DNA of 64,000 nucleotides from Lophium mytilinum. Its lineage: Eukaryota; Ascomycota; Dothideomycetes; Mytilinidiales; Mytilinidiaceae. Positions 1 through 10,392 of this stretch are shown here, piece by piece. The stretch lies in contig MU004183.1 in assembly GCA_010093605.1 (NCBI GenBank), positions 1,612,001-1,676,000 of the forward strand, in the 5' to 3' direction. Made by a program: the position numbers and the translations under genes. Position 1 is the first letter of the stretch. Each line of letters opens with the position of its first letter. The notes below the pieces were generated by a model, which worked only from the letters and a program-made list of their open reading frames with translations, searched no databases and was not told where the DNA came from.

Positions 1-1486
1 AATACGCTTCCGAGCGTCCCGTGGAGCACTACTGCTCCGCAGGCTAGCACTCAAGGGGCGCATGAGGCAAGTGTTGCGGACGTCAGCCGCGGAGCATCAG
101 CAATACCGTCAAATAGACGACTAATCATCGTATGTAATCCTCACTCTGGGCATTAGCTTTGGGCAATATAGAGGTAGTCTGCAAGACCGTCTCGCTGTAA
201 ATCTATGTACACTGGTCCACCGCTGTCTGAGATACCTCGATATATTTTGGTAATATGAACCAGACGTATATCGGTCAGTTCAAACCGTCCGTAGCCTTGC
301 CAGGCCGCCTCTATCCTGTGTTATGGATGTGACTTGGCGTCATACCAAGCGTAGTCGGTTCCGAGCTCCCAGATTAGTTAGCACATTGAAGCTCCCTAGG
401 AGTTCGGCGTGTTTAGAATCGCGAATGCGAGGTCCAGGAGTGCGGAATCTGAAGTGCGGTAGTATTTAGGAGTCTCTGCCTGCGTAGAGCATCAAGTTCA
501 TGTTGTCTGAAGTGCTCCAATGTATCATGCGAAGCCTACGTAGGATCCAATGTTTGAAACGCTGTAAGTCATGCTTGCTATCTAGGCCCAATTTCTCATT
601 GCTTGACACTGGTTGAAGCGCTCCAAGACATCATGTCATGTAGGATGAGGAATGGATATGAAGGTTACAATGCCGTGATTTAGACTACGCCCTATTCGTG
701 AGCTTTCCTAACAGTGCTTGCCAGTTGTTACACTGGAAACTCATGAGTGACCTTTTGCAGGCCGAAGAGTCAGCAATACCCCACACTGATCAAATCAACG
801 ACTAATCACGTATCGAACGATATTATTTCCTTCCTAGGGCATTGAATCGGTGGTCGGCCGAGAGTCGTCTTGCCCCCACCTGTGGTACGACGACTGGACG
901 CGTTAATCGACACCCCAGTCGTGTCAGGCATCTCGCGCCATCTTCTCCTTCTGTCGGCTGCATGTTGAGCGGCACGGTGGAGGACTGTGCATTCCCACAC
1001 CGTGCATTCCCGCTGGACCAGGAACCCCGAGGTCCCACGGTGCACACCCTGACCCGTGTCGTCACTGAACAACCTCGCGTGGAGCAATCCCCTCCAACCT
1101 CTATCACCAAGGATGAGTGACCGGTGAAGATGATATGTATGAACGAATAGTCGCATAGACCGCGTCTCAAGTCCTCGCAATGGCCATGCAGTATTTGCGG
1201 CCGTCCCTGGTAGTTAGGTAGGACTATTCCACAGAGATATTAGAACAGTTTCGCTTCTTTCCCCAGTCATACACAATACACAAGATTCCCTTGGTGATCT
1301 TGTCAGAACTCTGTCTAACTCTCTTATCACCCCAGCAGATGTCAGATCCTCTGCCGCGCTGGCACTTCGCTCGCAGTGTCTCGCGCCATCAACCTGCATC
1401 TACGGCGTCCAGTCTCCACCTGCGGCACCTCACTCCGCCCTATTACTCGCTCTAATATTCACTCTAATCCTCGAAGTACTACCGCC
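1..1486. other. Intergenic, no gene recognised
   Basis: I see no convincing coding region here; the open frames overlap each other on both strands without family motifs. A pair of diverged direct repeats is present at about 97-157 and 770-846, both containing TCAGCAATACC, ACGACTAATCA and GGGCATT. A shorter repeat with a TGAAGYGCTCCAA core lies near 508-535 and 614-640. The last ~100 bases are the 5' leader of the dehydratase gene and are open and Arg/Ser-rich in frame, but contain no upstream ATG in that frame. Confidence 0.6.
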
Positions 1487-1876
1487 ATGACAAGCGCCGA
1501 TCCTACCTTATCCCCGAGCGCCTCCATAACCCCGATCTTCTCCCCTTCCCAGCCCGCGGACCTCCCCGCGCGCGCAACCTCGCTCTTGCGAACCTCGTCC
1601 TGGACGCTGACGCCTTCGCGCATCGCCATCACGCGCGTCTACCGCTTCAAGACGTTCAAGGCCGCGTGGGCGTTCATGAACAAGGTCGCTGACGAGTGTA
1701 AGCGGCAGCGGCATCACCCGTCGTGGCATAATCTGTACAACGAAGTTACGATTGAGTGGACGACGCATCGGCCGGAGGGGTTGAGTATCAAGGATGTGGA
1801 GATGGCCGAGTTTTGCGATAGGGTTGCGGAGGAGGGTGGGGCTGTGGAGGGGGAGGAGGGAAAGAAGTGCTGTTAG
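1487..1876 (+). CDS. Pterin-4-alpha-carbinolamine dehydratase
   Basis: This 129-residue single-exon protein matches the pterin-4a-carbinolamine dehydratase (PCD/DCoH) family, which dehydrates 4a-hydroxytetrahydrobiopterin during pterin cofactor recycling. What I see: the core runs from about residue 32 (TSSWTLTPSRIAITRVYRFKTF) into the family signature HHPSWHNLYNEV at about residues 76-87, followed by W and H of IEWTTH and the GLS..D end. HHP supplies the active-site histidines in this family. The start at 1487 is the first ATG in frame. The upstream frame stays open and Arg-rich, so a longer, possibly organelle-targeted form from a non-AUG start cannot be excluded. The last ~15 residues are Glu/Gly-rich and end in CC. 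Family assignment is firm; the physiological pterin substrate in this fungus is unknown. Confidence 0.88.
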   Translation: MTSADPTLSPSASITPIFSPSQPADLPARATSLLRTSSWTLTPSRIAITRVYRFKTFKAAWAFMNKVADECKRQRHHPSWHNLYNEVTIEWTTHRPEGLSIKDVEMAEFCDRVAEEGGAVEGEEGKKCC

Positions 1877-4269
1877 GGATGTCACTCGTTCTGAGTGTAT
1901 GCCACGACCGCTTTGGGGTTGAAGACGGGGATGATGAGTTTTGAGTCTGTAGCGCGCATAGGTGCAACAGCTGGGTATGTTACGATCATCACAAGGATAG
2001 TATCGTTGGACTGTTGAATCATTAAGGTAAACTCTCGAGGACTACCAGCAAGTCAACCACTCAATCATATACTTCTCAAAATAAGGCCTTGACCGCACTC
2101 CTCACACATCAAATCTACCTCCTGTCCTCGCATCCACTTCATTAGTCCTACAGAAATAGTCATCTTGCCTAACCCTCGAACCCGCACGCCCAAAGCCGAG
2201 TCAACTGGGGGCGGAGTTTCGTAACTTTCATCCCAAACTCCACTCCTGGACATCTCTATAACGCTTTGATACTCTGAGCAACGAACTGAAGTCCCTTATT
2301 TCCTATTCAAGCATTTCCGCGCCTGCTGACATGCTACACTCCTCCGTAATTCTTACGCGCGAAACCTGCTGACGCCTTGCAAACCCTCATGCCGATCGCG
2401 GAGGGTGACGCCATGTCGCTCTGTCATACTCTTCTCAGACGAAATCGTATAGTAAAGCGCATCTCAGATTATGGTGAAGAAGTGAACTCGTGGGTAAGGG
2501 GCTGACTACAAATATAGCTGACCTCAGCAGCAAGTCAGCAGCCCAGGAAGCCAACACGTAAGCCAGTCGGCTAAGCACGATGAGTGGAAATATCAACGCT
2601 CCGATGGCGTCTAACCTCGCTCTTCACTCTTGCCCGACGCGTTCCCTAGCTTAAAGAGCCGGACATTGATCTCCCCCGAAACCCGAGCTTTCAGATATGC
2701 GGACAGTGATTAGCCATAGTCCCCAAAATCCTTAATCTCGCTCTCTATATGACACCGACACAACACAGAGCTCCGGGCTCGGGTCTTCCCTGAAAACGAG
2801 CTTTGAAAGCACGGCAGACTATGATGTCGGCAACTTTTTCACTGTAGTTACAAGATCTAAGCTCGTTCCCCCGAAGCCGATATCGAGCTGAATTCGGGCC
2901 TCGGTCTCTCCGACGACAAACGATGCGTGACATGCGTAGACAGTGAATAGCTATACCGCCAATACCCACCTAACCTACCGAAATCTCAGCCAGTCTAACG
3001 CTGGGACTCCGGATCTCGGTCTCTCTTTCTCCAACAACACACGATATGCGCAAATAGTGAACAGCCACACGACCGAGTCCCATCTAACCAACCCATATCG
3101 TAGCTAATCTCGCACTAACCAAATGTGCCACTGATGTCTAACAGACTCGGGCTCTCGGTATACCGCCCATGACCTCTGCGAGCTCTACTTGCCTCGAACC
3201 CCGTCAAATTGAGAGAAGTACGACTGTCCACAGCTCTCATTTCGCGGCCTCACGCAATCCCGTGTATCTGAACTTCGCTCCTCACATGGCTCCGAGCCTC
3301 CCACCCCGCTCTTCACGCAGCTCCGCGTACACACCCTCGCTCTTCATACCTTCCTGAGCGTACCGTCCCGCTCTTCACGAACGCCCGAGAACTGCTTACC
3401 ACCGACCCTTTCGGTACATGCGTAACTCCCGAGACACAGAACACCATAAAAGGGATAGGATCTCGCGTACAACGCATATTGCAACGCGTCTCGTCGGGCC
3501 GGGCCAACGCCCTCCCCGACACTCGAGGGGCGATATACAGTAAGCTCAGAGAACCGCACGAGTCGATTTCAGCAGTTCGTTCGAAGCAGCTGGGGCTGAG
3601 CCGGACGACGAAAGACGTAGGATAACTATCTGAATCGAGTGTTGCCGGCGCGGGAAGGCACACGATAGTGAAAGGCAGCAGTGGAGTGGTTGGTAGCATC
3701 AGCGGTTGGTGCAAGGCGGCCGCGGCGGAAGCCGGCGGGTTGAAATGGACTGAGATGTGTAGTACGTAGCTATGAGCTTGGACTTGTGGGATATCTATCA
3801 TGTTTCAGACCCGTGTGTCGCGTCTTCACCGTTCGCTTTCGTTCCATGTTCACTTCGCGAAATCGGGGACGGATAAGAGCGAGAGCGTCACAGCTTACCA
3901 AAGACATCACAAGCTCTGGCAAACGAACAGCACATAGGAATACTCTTTTATTACTAGGATTGATTTCCCCACCTCGACGCCAAATCTGGCGCCTTCTACC
4001 ACCATATACATTAACATCCACCACACTCCAATGATCCAAAACCGCCGTCCAGAAGTTCGCACTCCTAAAATTCTAGCAAATCCCCAAACCGGAGCTTTAC
4101 TGCCCCCAAACAAAACGCCGCTGCGATGCACGCTCGCCTCCGATCGGCCGTTTTCATGAAAGACAAAAGGCCGCCGGGCCCATGACCGCCGATGCTCGAC
4201 TCGGATCGACTAGAGATATGCACAACGCACCTCTTTTTGTATCCCGAGCCCCTTTTGTAGTAGGTCTAT
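1877..4269. other. Intergenic with degenerate tandem repeat
   Basis: No gene is recognised in this 2.4 kb. The middle holds a degenerate ~115-bp tandem repeat (annotated separately at 2640-3165). Sequence 3170-4180 is GC-moderate with overlapping spurious frames only. The final part is the 3' flank of ERG25, which is transcribed toward it. Confidence 0.6.
2640..3165. repeat. Degenerate ~115-bp tandem repeat, about 4 units
   Basis: Related blocks recur at regular spacing. A CCCGAAACCCGAGCTTT-like block occurs near 2676 and 2790. ATGCG..ACAGTGA.TAGC-like blocks start at 2697, 2932 and 3046. CGGTCTCTC...ACAA.CGAT..GCG blocks occur near 2901 and 3017. The spacings (about 114, 116 and 235 = 2 x ~117) indicate one unit of roughly 115 bp repeated at least four times and then diverged. 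No unit is long enough or clean enough to be coding. Confidence 0.6.
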
Positions 4270-5333
4270 TTACACAGCCTTCTTCGCCTTCGCAATCTTT
4301 TTCTCACGCCTGCGTTTCGACGCCTCAGGTCCGGCCTCGGTGTCAAGACAAAAGTCCCACCAGCGGAAGCTGGACGCGTAGTTGCCGATGAAGCGCTCGT
4401 GGTGGACATCGTGGTGCTCGGCGCCCGCCCAGAACGGGAGGAAGTGGTGCAGGCTCCACGGGAATTCGTAGCCGGAGTGGGCGTCGATGGCCTGGAACAG
4501 GCGGAACACGATCCACAGGTACATTGTCAGGATGTGCAGGTCCTTGGTGATGGCGCACCAGAGGAAGGGCACGCCGACGGTGCCGAAGCCGAGGACCATG
4601 ACTTCGATGGGCGAGGCGTATTCGGCGGCTAGTCCGAAGGGAGCTGAGTATTGGTGGTGGATTTTGTGGATGCCGCGGTAGAGGGGGCCCCAATGCATGG
4701 CGCGGTGGGTCCAGTAGTGCCAGGCGTCTTCGAGGACGAAGAAGACGGAGATCTGAAAGGCCATTGTAAAGAGAGAGGGGAAGGGGACGCTGGTAGAGAG
4801 GCCGACATATTGGCACATGGGGTGGAAGAGCCTGGGAATGTTAGGAAAGAGGGCGACATAGATGAGGAAACGGACTCACCAGATCTGGGGAAGCTCAACA
4901 GTGAAGTGGCTGAAGAGGACGAGTGCCGCGCATTGCCATTGCTCATAGGCAGTTGGTTTTTTGTCCTGTTATGGCTGTCAGCGGGTGAAGCAAGATAGCT
5001 GGAAGAGGTAAACGTACCTGCTGGATCTTGTATCTGTTGAACCAGGGTATCATATCTATTATGACCCAGGGCAGCGAGCGGCCGAAGTAGACCAGCTCGT
5101 GCATGGCGAAGGACATAATGCCGGTGGCAAGAATGTCGTTCTGCATGTAGGCGTACCAGGCCATCCATAGGCGCTCGAAGTAATTGAGCTGGACATTGTA
5201 CTTGGATATCTCCTCGAAGCCGCCCCAGTAGCTGGCCGGCGGGGTGGCGAAGGGGTCGTAGACGGTGCTGTTCCTGCAATCGGGGGTGGTTAGCGGTGAA
5301 GAGGATGCGATAGGAGGCCGGGGGCGCGTACAT
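4270..5333 (-). CDS. ERG25: C-4 methylsterol oxidase (ERG25)
   Basis: This is the ER membrane di-iron enzyme that oxidises the C-4 methyl groups of 4,4-dimethyl sterols in ergosterol synthesis. The joined exons 5332-5333, 5018-5273, 4880-4965 and 4270-4831 give 301 residues, the usual family length. What I see: an N-terminus [20 protein letters not shown], hydrophobic segments, then the three fatty-acid-hydroxylase histidine boxes HRAMH (~156-160), HKIHH (~169-173) and HHDVHH (~250). The Lys-rich tail [10 protein letters not shown] fits an ER-retained protein. The first intron (5274-5331) has a GTACGC donor, GCTAAC branch and TTGCAG acceptor, and joins AT to G, so the start codon itself is assembled by splicing. 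An in-frame TAG lies upstream with no other ATG. Identity is near certain; the two-base first coding exon is inferred. Confidence 0.93.
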
Positions 5334-6091
5334 GGCGACAAACTCGGGCTGCGGCCAGTCGACAAAGCCAATCTAATGGAGGGTCGCGCTGAGGAAGAGG
5401 AGCCGGGAGAGTTGCTGCGCAAGATGCGTTTTGTGGTGGGTGATGAAGGAGGATATAGGGAATAATTGTTGAGAACCACACCACTTTCAGGAGCCAGGAA
5501 CAATCGATTCCGAGACGCTAACATGTCTTTAGCGCTATCACGTGATCCCTACCATCTCGCCGCGGTCTCTTCCGAGATCGACGACGACGAGAGATGCCAG
5601 CACCGCCCGTACTGTGCCAGCGCTGATTGGCTACATTTTCTGCTCCTGTCCCATGCGTGGATCGACTATTTGCCCTCCGGATCCCGTCCTGCCGTGGACC
5701 CCTTGAGCTGCACACGACGACGGCCGTGCTGCGCCATTTGCCCACCAGCAGTCAGGTCATGGTGGTTCAGGAAACTCGGTGTGCCAGATATTATGACCCT
5801 TGAGACTCCATGTCGCCCTGAAAAGCCTCAACGATTTTGAGACTTGGGCTGTTGCACATTCACATCTAAGTACGTATCTTGATGATGTTTGGTCAGAAAG
5901 TGGTACGAATTTACCTCGCAGCAAGTCAGACTTAGTGTCTTCACAATCGACTAGGCCATATATGAGGTGGCATCCTGGTATCAAAGACTTCCGTAGCCTA
6001 AGTCTATCTATGAGATTGTCTTGGTCCTTCTAACCTCACCAATGCCATAGCAACATACCCCATCACTGATACTTCTCGGTATTGGAAACAC
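5334..6091. other. Intergenic, nothing recognised
   Basis: This 758-bp stretch upstream of ERG25 and downstream of the 2EXR-like gene shows no gene, RNA or repeat that I can support. It should contain the ERG25 promoter and non-coding leader. Confidence 0.5.
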
Positions 6092-7201
6092 CTAATCCTG
6101 GCCTCCCGCCTGGCCCTCCATCTGCACAGGATCCGAATAGTATTCAGCATCCATTCCGCGAAGACCCTTGAACTCATGTGCCAAAGCCTCCAGTGCTTTG
6201 GGTCCAACATGCATGTCCTCATGCAAGCAAGCTTCGATTTCCCGGGTTGAGTTCATGAAGTCAATCCACGATTTATCTTGCTTCTCCTCCTCAGTCAAGC
6301 CCCATCGAACGTGCTCCACGCTCGTGGGAATAGACGAGATGAGTCTTCGCATCAAGTCTCGCATAACAGGTGGTGCCCGTCCAGTGCCCTGGAAGAACGC
6401 CAAAAGAACCGGCAGGATGTTGTCACCGTGCATGAACGCAATTCTCAGTTCGCGTAGATTCGGCATGACCTGAAGCCCGGAGAAGGCGAGCGCTTGGAGG
6501 ATAGGATATACTCGCTGTTCTCGATTCTCCCACGAGCCCTCTCGGATGGGTCCGTCGAGATTATCGAGGACGAAGTCGGCTAGAAGGATGTTCAGATGCA
6601 GCCGACGAATTGAGGACAGGTCCCATCCAGATGACGCAGCTTGGCCACCCTTCGCCCACTCGGATCGGGAATACTGCTCGTACTTCGCGTCCATGCGTGC
6701 GCTCCTACTGGCCTCGTCTTCATTGGGAGGAGCGGGAAGGTCGAATCGCCAATGAATTGAGGACATGTGGACTTGGAAGATGTGCGAGTTGTACAAGACT
6801 TGTTTCGCTTCTTCGTAAACCTGAGACAGTGAGCTATACGCTATGAGAAGAAAAGGGCTATAGGGATATACCTGTTTGGATGTCTGGAGTATAGCAACCC
6901 GCTTAGTTGTCCTAGGACGGTTCAGCCAACCCGACGAACAGCAGGGTCTATCAAGAGCTAATGTGTTGGTTACGTCGCTTGGGTCCCCCGGTGGGTAAGC
7001 CTCTATCATGGGCGTTGAGGACATATAGTAATGTGACTTTGGTCTCGGTTCTGGATCGTGTTCGCAGCCAGAATACCATTGCACCTCCAGTGGCACCAGA
7101 AGATGGCCATAAACCATATCCCGGAGCTCTCTAGGCAGATTTAGGAATTGGAAGGGTCCCTTAGGCTTCCATTGTGCTATGTCGGGCAGAAGTGGCTGCA
7201 T
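6092..7201 (-). CDS. 2EXR/F-box-like protein of unknown function
   Basis: This encodes about 352 residues from exons 6872-7201 and 6092-6820. The N-terminus has FQFLNLPRELRDMVYGHLLVP (~17-37), the 'F-x-x-LP-x-ELR' start typical of the 2EXR/F-box-like domain found in large fungal families. The following part, LQTSKQVYEEAKQVLYNSHIF, matches how these proteins continue. The 51-nt intron (6821-6871; GTATAT donor, CAG acceptor) is free of stops and a multiple of three, so retention would insert 17 residues (VYPYSPFLLIAYSSLSQ) without breaking the frame. The C-terminal two thirds are helical and charged with no catalytic motif I recognise. Such proteins are often assumed to be substrate adaptors, but nothing here proves that. 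Confidence 0.75.
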   Translation of the reverse strand: MQPLLPDIAQWKPKGPFQFLNLPRELRDMVYGHLLVPLEVQWYSGCEHDPEPRPKSHYYMSSTPMIEAYPPGDPSDVTNTLALDRPCCSSGWLNRPRTTKRVAILQTSKQVYPYSPFLLIAYSSLSQVYEEAKQVLYNSHIFQVHMSSIHWRFDLPAPPNEDEASRSARMDAKYEQYSRSEWAKGGQAASSGWDLSSIRRLHLNILLADFVLDNLDGPIREGSWENREQRVYPILQALAFSGLQVMPNLRELRIAFMHGDNILPVLLAFFQGTGRAPPVMRDLMRRLISSIPTSVEHVRWGLTEEEKQDKSWIDFMNSTREIEACLHEDMHVGPKALEALAHEFKGLRGMDAEYYSDPVQMEGQAGGQD

Positions 7202-8019
7202 GATGACTGTGTGTGGTGTAGCGGATGATGAGTGTGGTTGTGTGTGGTGTGAGAGGTGTGGTGGGTGAGAGCGGTGAGGTAAATATCCTGCAAGTTTCCG
7301 TACTTATAGCTCTGTAGGAAAGACTGCGTCCACGTCTACGTCGTGACCAGGTTAGTGAATGGGTTACATGATTCTTCTGAGCTAGTGAATTCATTCAGTT
7401 GCAATTTAGCAGCTGCTAAGGAGGACGTCGAGGTTAGTGTCTCGTGTAAGCTTTGCATCATACCGACGCTGCGTTCGTACTAATATGGCTTACAAGGCGC
7501 TTGCCCCGTTCTCTCACTACGGTTTGTCCTATGGTTTATCTCGAAGACTGTTCCATCTCGTGCGGGCAGCATTTGTAGCTCAGCCCTCGGGAATCTCAAC
7601 CTTTTCGACGTTGTAAGAACTCACAAGTCGTACTTGGTGTGTGACTAACAGTTTCCGCGATGTATTCTACATTAGTGAAGATGGAACATAAAAAGACTTC
7701 CATGTTAGTGGTGACAATGATGAAGGGAATTGAAGGAGAGGAGTCCGGCGAGAGAAGTAGAAATAAAACGGCGAAGCCTTTCTGAAGATCTAAGTACCAT
7801 TGGAGGAAACAGTTTCGTAACTTTCCTAACATTTTTAAGATGTATCACTCCCAACACCTCGAGGTACCCCTCTATTAGTTTGAAATTTGTTTGATTTCAT
7901 TACCAATCTATGATCTTTCCAGTCTAACCGCCTGTCTAAAGGGTATCAAACTGACTATAGTCCACTAGATAGCTTGATCTCATGCAGCCTCATGTGCTCC
8001 ATCAAGGCCACTCATCCCA
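7202..8019. other. Intergenic, nothing recognised
   Basis: This 818-bp stretch carries the promoter side of the 2EXR-like gene, with GT-rich runs just upstream of its start near 7205-7265, and the 3' flank of the Ufd1-like gene. No gene or RNA is supported. Confidence 0.5.
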
Positions 8020-10392
8020 TCACCTCACCTCCTCCCTCTGGGGCGCCCAACTCTTCAACCAACCCCTCGCCTTATCCAAATCCCCGCCCTCCGCTTCAAG
8101 CGCAGCCACACACCACGCCATACCAAACCCACCCTTCCCCTCCACCCCCTTCTCCGCCGCCAACATCTCCGCCAACGCCCTCCTCCTCTGACTCGCTTCA
8201 TCGACACAGAAATGCAATGGCGTGGCGTAGTTCCCTCCCGCCATACCCTCTAGATATGGCTTAATCAGCGGCAGCGCGTCCTTCGTCCCGACCGCCTTCC
8301 CCTCACCATCGCCTATACTTGCTCGGCCGGTGCGGCAGAAAGGGTTCCTACACCACTTCTTCCCGCAGCCTGTGAGGAGCTGTGAGAGATAGCGGCGCTC
8401 CACCCGCCTCCGCAGGGCTTTCCCTTCTGGATCGTAGAGACTGACGTATAGCGGGCCGAAGCAAACGCTGCAGAGACCGATATCGTTCCCGGGGCCTTGT
8501 CCCATGCGAGTACCGGCGCGGGTGTCGCCGTTCTTCCCTACACCGTCCTGTGTGCGGCCGCAGTTGATGTTGCGGCAGAGGCGAGGTGCGGGTCGGGAGA
8601 GACGCTCGAAATTGTGGTGTTTGAGGTGAGTTGGCATGTCTCGAAGACGGATGATGGCGTTGCAGAGATGGCATTCTGTTGTGCGGGCGCCATCGGCAAG
8701 TTCATGGGGGGTGAGGCCCGAGAGGAGCAGTTCTGGGGTCGGGTTGAGGGGGTCGCCTTCTTGGGGAACTTGAAGGTGACAGAAGCGGCAGAGGATGAGT
8801 TTACCCGGGCATGTCGTGGTGCGGTGTTGAGCGAGAGTTGGGATTGAGGGGAATTCTAGGGAGCAGGATGAGCACGTCTGCGGCGTGTGGAAGATAGAGT
8901 CGTGTTTGGTATGACTTAGAGGTGTATTGCCGTGGTAAGTATCGTGAGGGCAATGCCAATGATTCTCAAATTCTGCAGAGCGTTTCTGGAACACGGTACC
9001 GCAGCCTTGTGGGCAGAGTATGTTGTTCCGTAGACAGAAATTCTCGTGCAGAAAGAGGGTCCGCTGTGGTACCCATTGGTTGCAATTCTTGCATTGAACC
9101 TCGTCCGCATTATGTGTGGGTTCTGACTGTGAGGTGCCATTTGTCATAAGCTGTTCTTTTGGATCCAAGGGCGCCGCACGGATGTGATAACGCCTTGGTG
9201 TGGGATTCGGGTCTTCTTGCTGTTCATTTGTGTACGATCGGACCGAGATCCACACGGCCTCAGCGTCTTCCAACTCGACATTCGTAGGCTGTAGCTTTAT
9301 ACGCTTAGGGTATCTGCTCGAGACCTCTGCAAAGACGTAATCGTCTTCTCTTGGTCGAACTCGTTGTTGGGCAGAAAATGGGCTGACGAAAAGGTCGACC
9401 TCCTCGTCATCTTCTACGCCGCTAATCTCAACCTCGAGTCCTTGAGATCGATCCCACGATGAGATATCATAGTCGACATATTCCCCATCTAGTACCTGGC
9501 CATCTTGCCCTTTGAGCAGTTGTAGGTTTCCGCCAGCGGAACTTCCTTCTGTTGTCCCTGGTGCTCGGTGAGCTTTGGCCGCTATTTTCTTCAGCGTTTC
9601 CCGCGCTTGTTCCTCGTTCAGAGCCTCAATATCAACCTCCAGGTCCGTGTCTACCACGCATATCCCATCACCCTCAGGCTTGAAGCCATCGATCAAGAAG
9701 CGGAACTCCTCATTTTTGCCACCGAACCCTCTGCCACCTTGCACCACCAGCACCTCGCCGTTAGTCAGTGTGGTAAAGTTCTGGCGCATATGCTGTTCCA
9801 AAAGTGACTTCCAGTCTTCTGGATCGTATCCCGCTTCTAGTGGCCGTAGCTTGACATAGGTTCCTTTTGGTAGTTGTTTAGCATGGATGGTGAGTTTAGG
9901 CAGACTTGTGCCATTTACGGCAAGTTCTTCCAGATCATTTGCCATCACTTCGTCATGGTCTCCGTTTGTGCCATTGTCCTTGGCCGCAACCCCAGTAGCC
10001 TCAGAGTCTAGGCCGAGCGTTTCCCGCAAGAACTTGCTCAGCACAACTTCGCCGTCGTCTGCGGAAAACTCGCGAATGCCCGCATATACCACGCGCCCAT
10101 TCTCCGGATTTACTAATCGGAAGGTAAGAGGATGGGGAAGCTGTTGCTGCCTGTCCTGGAACTGGGCGCGTGCCTGTCGCTCGGCGGCGTAGGTGTAGGG
10201 ATTGTAGGGATCGAAGGCGGTCGTGTGGGTGCCGGAGGACTCGGTAGTAATGACGGGGGCGGCGGCGAGGAGCTGTTCGAGCGCAGAAGGTGGTAGGAGT
10301 ATCTTGTCGCCGGGCAGGGTGGTTGTCCGCGATTTGGGCGTGACGGCGAACTGTGCGGACCAGGTGAGCGATATGGGGTCCGGCGAGGACAT
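8020..10392 (-). CDS. Ufd1-domain protein with zinc fingers and AZUL-like motif
   Basis: This is one uninterrupted 790-residue frame. Residues ~1-290 resemble the Ufd1 N-terminal double-barrel fold (PLTFRLVNPENGRVVYAGIREFSADDGEVVLSKFLRETLGL, then LPKLTIHAKQLPKGTYVKLRPLEAGYDPEDWKSLLEQHMRQNFTTLTNGEVLVV). In Ufd1 this fold binds ubiquitin chains and Cdc48/p97. From ~431 come repeated C2H2/TRAF-like fingers (CKNCNQWVPQ...H..FC, CPQGCGTVF, CSSCSLEF...H, CRFCHLQV, CHLCNAIIRL...H). Near ~670-683 is LLTGCGKKWCRNPFC, resembling the AZUL zinc module of UBE3A. The protein is much longer than yeast Ufd1 (361 residues), so it is not simply Ufd1. A role in ubiquitin-dependent degradation is inferred from domains. 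It is divergently transcribed from the F-box gene at 11180. Confidence 0.82.
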   Translation of the reverse strand: MSSPDPISLTWSAQFAVTPKSRTTTLPGDKILLPPSALEQLLAAAPVITTESSGTHTTAFDPYNPYTYAAERQARAQFQDRQQQLPHPLTFRLVNPENGRVVYAGIREFSADDGEVVLSKFLRETLGLDSEATGVAAKDNGTNGDHDEVMANDLEELAVNGTSLPKLTIHAKQLPKGTYVKLRPLEAGYDPEDWKSLLEQHMRQNFTTLTNGEVLVVQGGRGFGGKNEEFRFLIDGFKPEGDGICVVDTDLEVDIEALNEEQARETLKKIAAKAHRAPGTTEGSSAGGNLQLLKGQDGQVLDGEYVDYDISSWDRSQGLEVEISGVEDDEEVDLFVSPFSAQQRVRPREDDYVFAEVSSRYPKRIKLQPTNVELEDAEAVWISVRSYTNEQQEDPNPTPRRYHIRAAPLDPKEQLMTNGTSQSEPTHNADEVQCKNCNQWVPQRTLFLHENFCLRNNILCPQGCGTVFQKRSAEFENHWHCPHDTYHGNTPLSHTKHDSIFHTPQTCSSCSLEFPSIPTLAQHRTTTCPGKLILCRFCHLQVPQEGDPLNPTPELLLSGLTPHELADGARTTECHLCNAIIRLRDMPTHLKHHNFERLSRPAPRLCRNINCGRTQDGVGKNGDTRAGTRMGQGPGNDIGLCSVCFGPLYVSLYDPEGKALRRRVERRYLSQLLTGCGKKWCRNPFCRTGRASIGDGEGKAVGTKDALPLIKPYLEGMAGGNYATPLHFCVDEASQRRRALAEMLAAEKGVEGKGGFGMAWCVAALEAEGGDLDKARGWLKSWAPQREEVR

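Noticed and set aside
806-1180. Overlapping 92-124-codon frames on both strands upstream of the dehydratase
   Set aside because: Three mutually overlapping frames without motifs are typical of GC-rich non-coding DNA.
1376-1486. N-terminal 37-residue extension of the dehydratase
   Set aside because: It would need a GTG start; the first ATG at 1487 gives a normal-length protein. Kept only as a possibility.
5018-5524. Reading ERG25 exon 2 upstream without the first intron, giving an 85-residue N-terminal extension
   Set aside because: The extension is Ser/Pro/Arg-rich and unlike the family, and a good intron (GTACGC, GCTAAC, TTGCAG) explains the junction.
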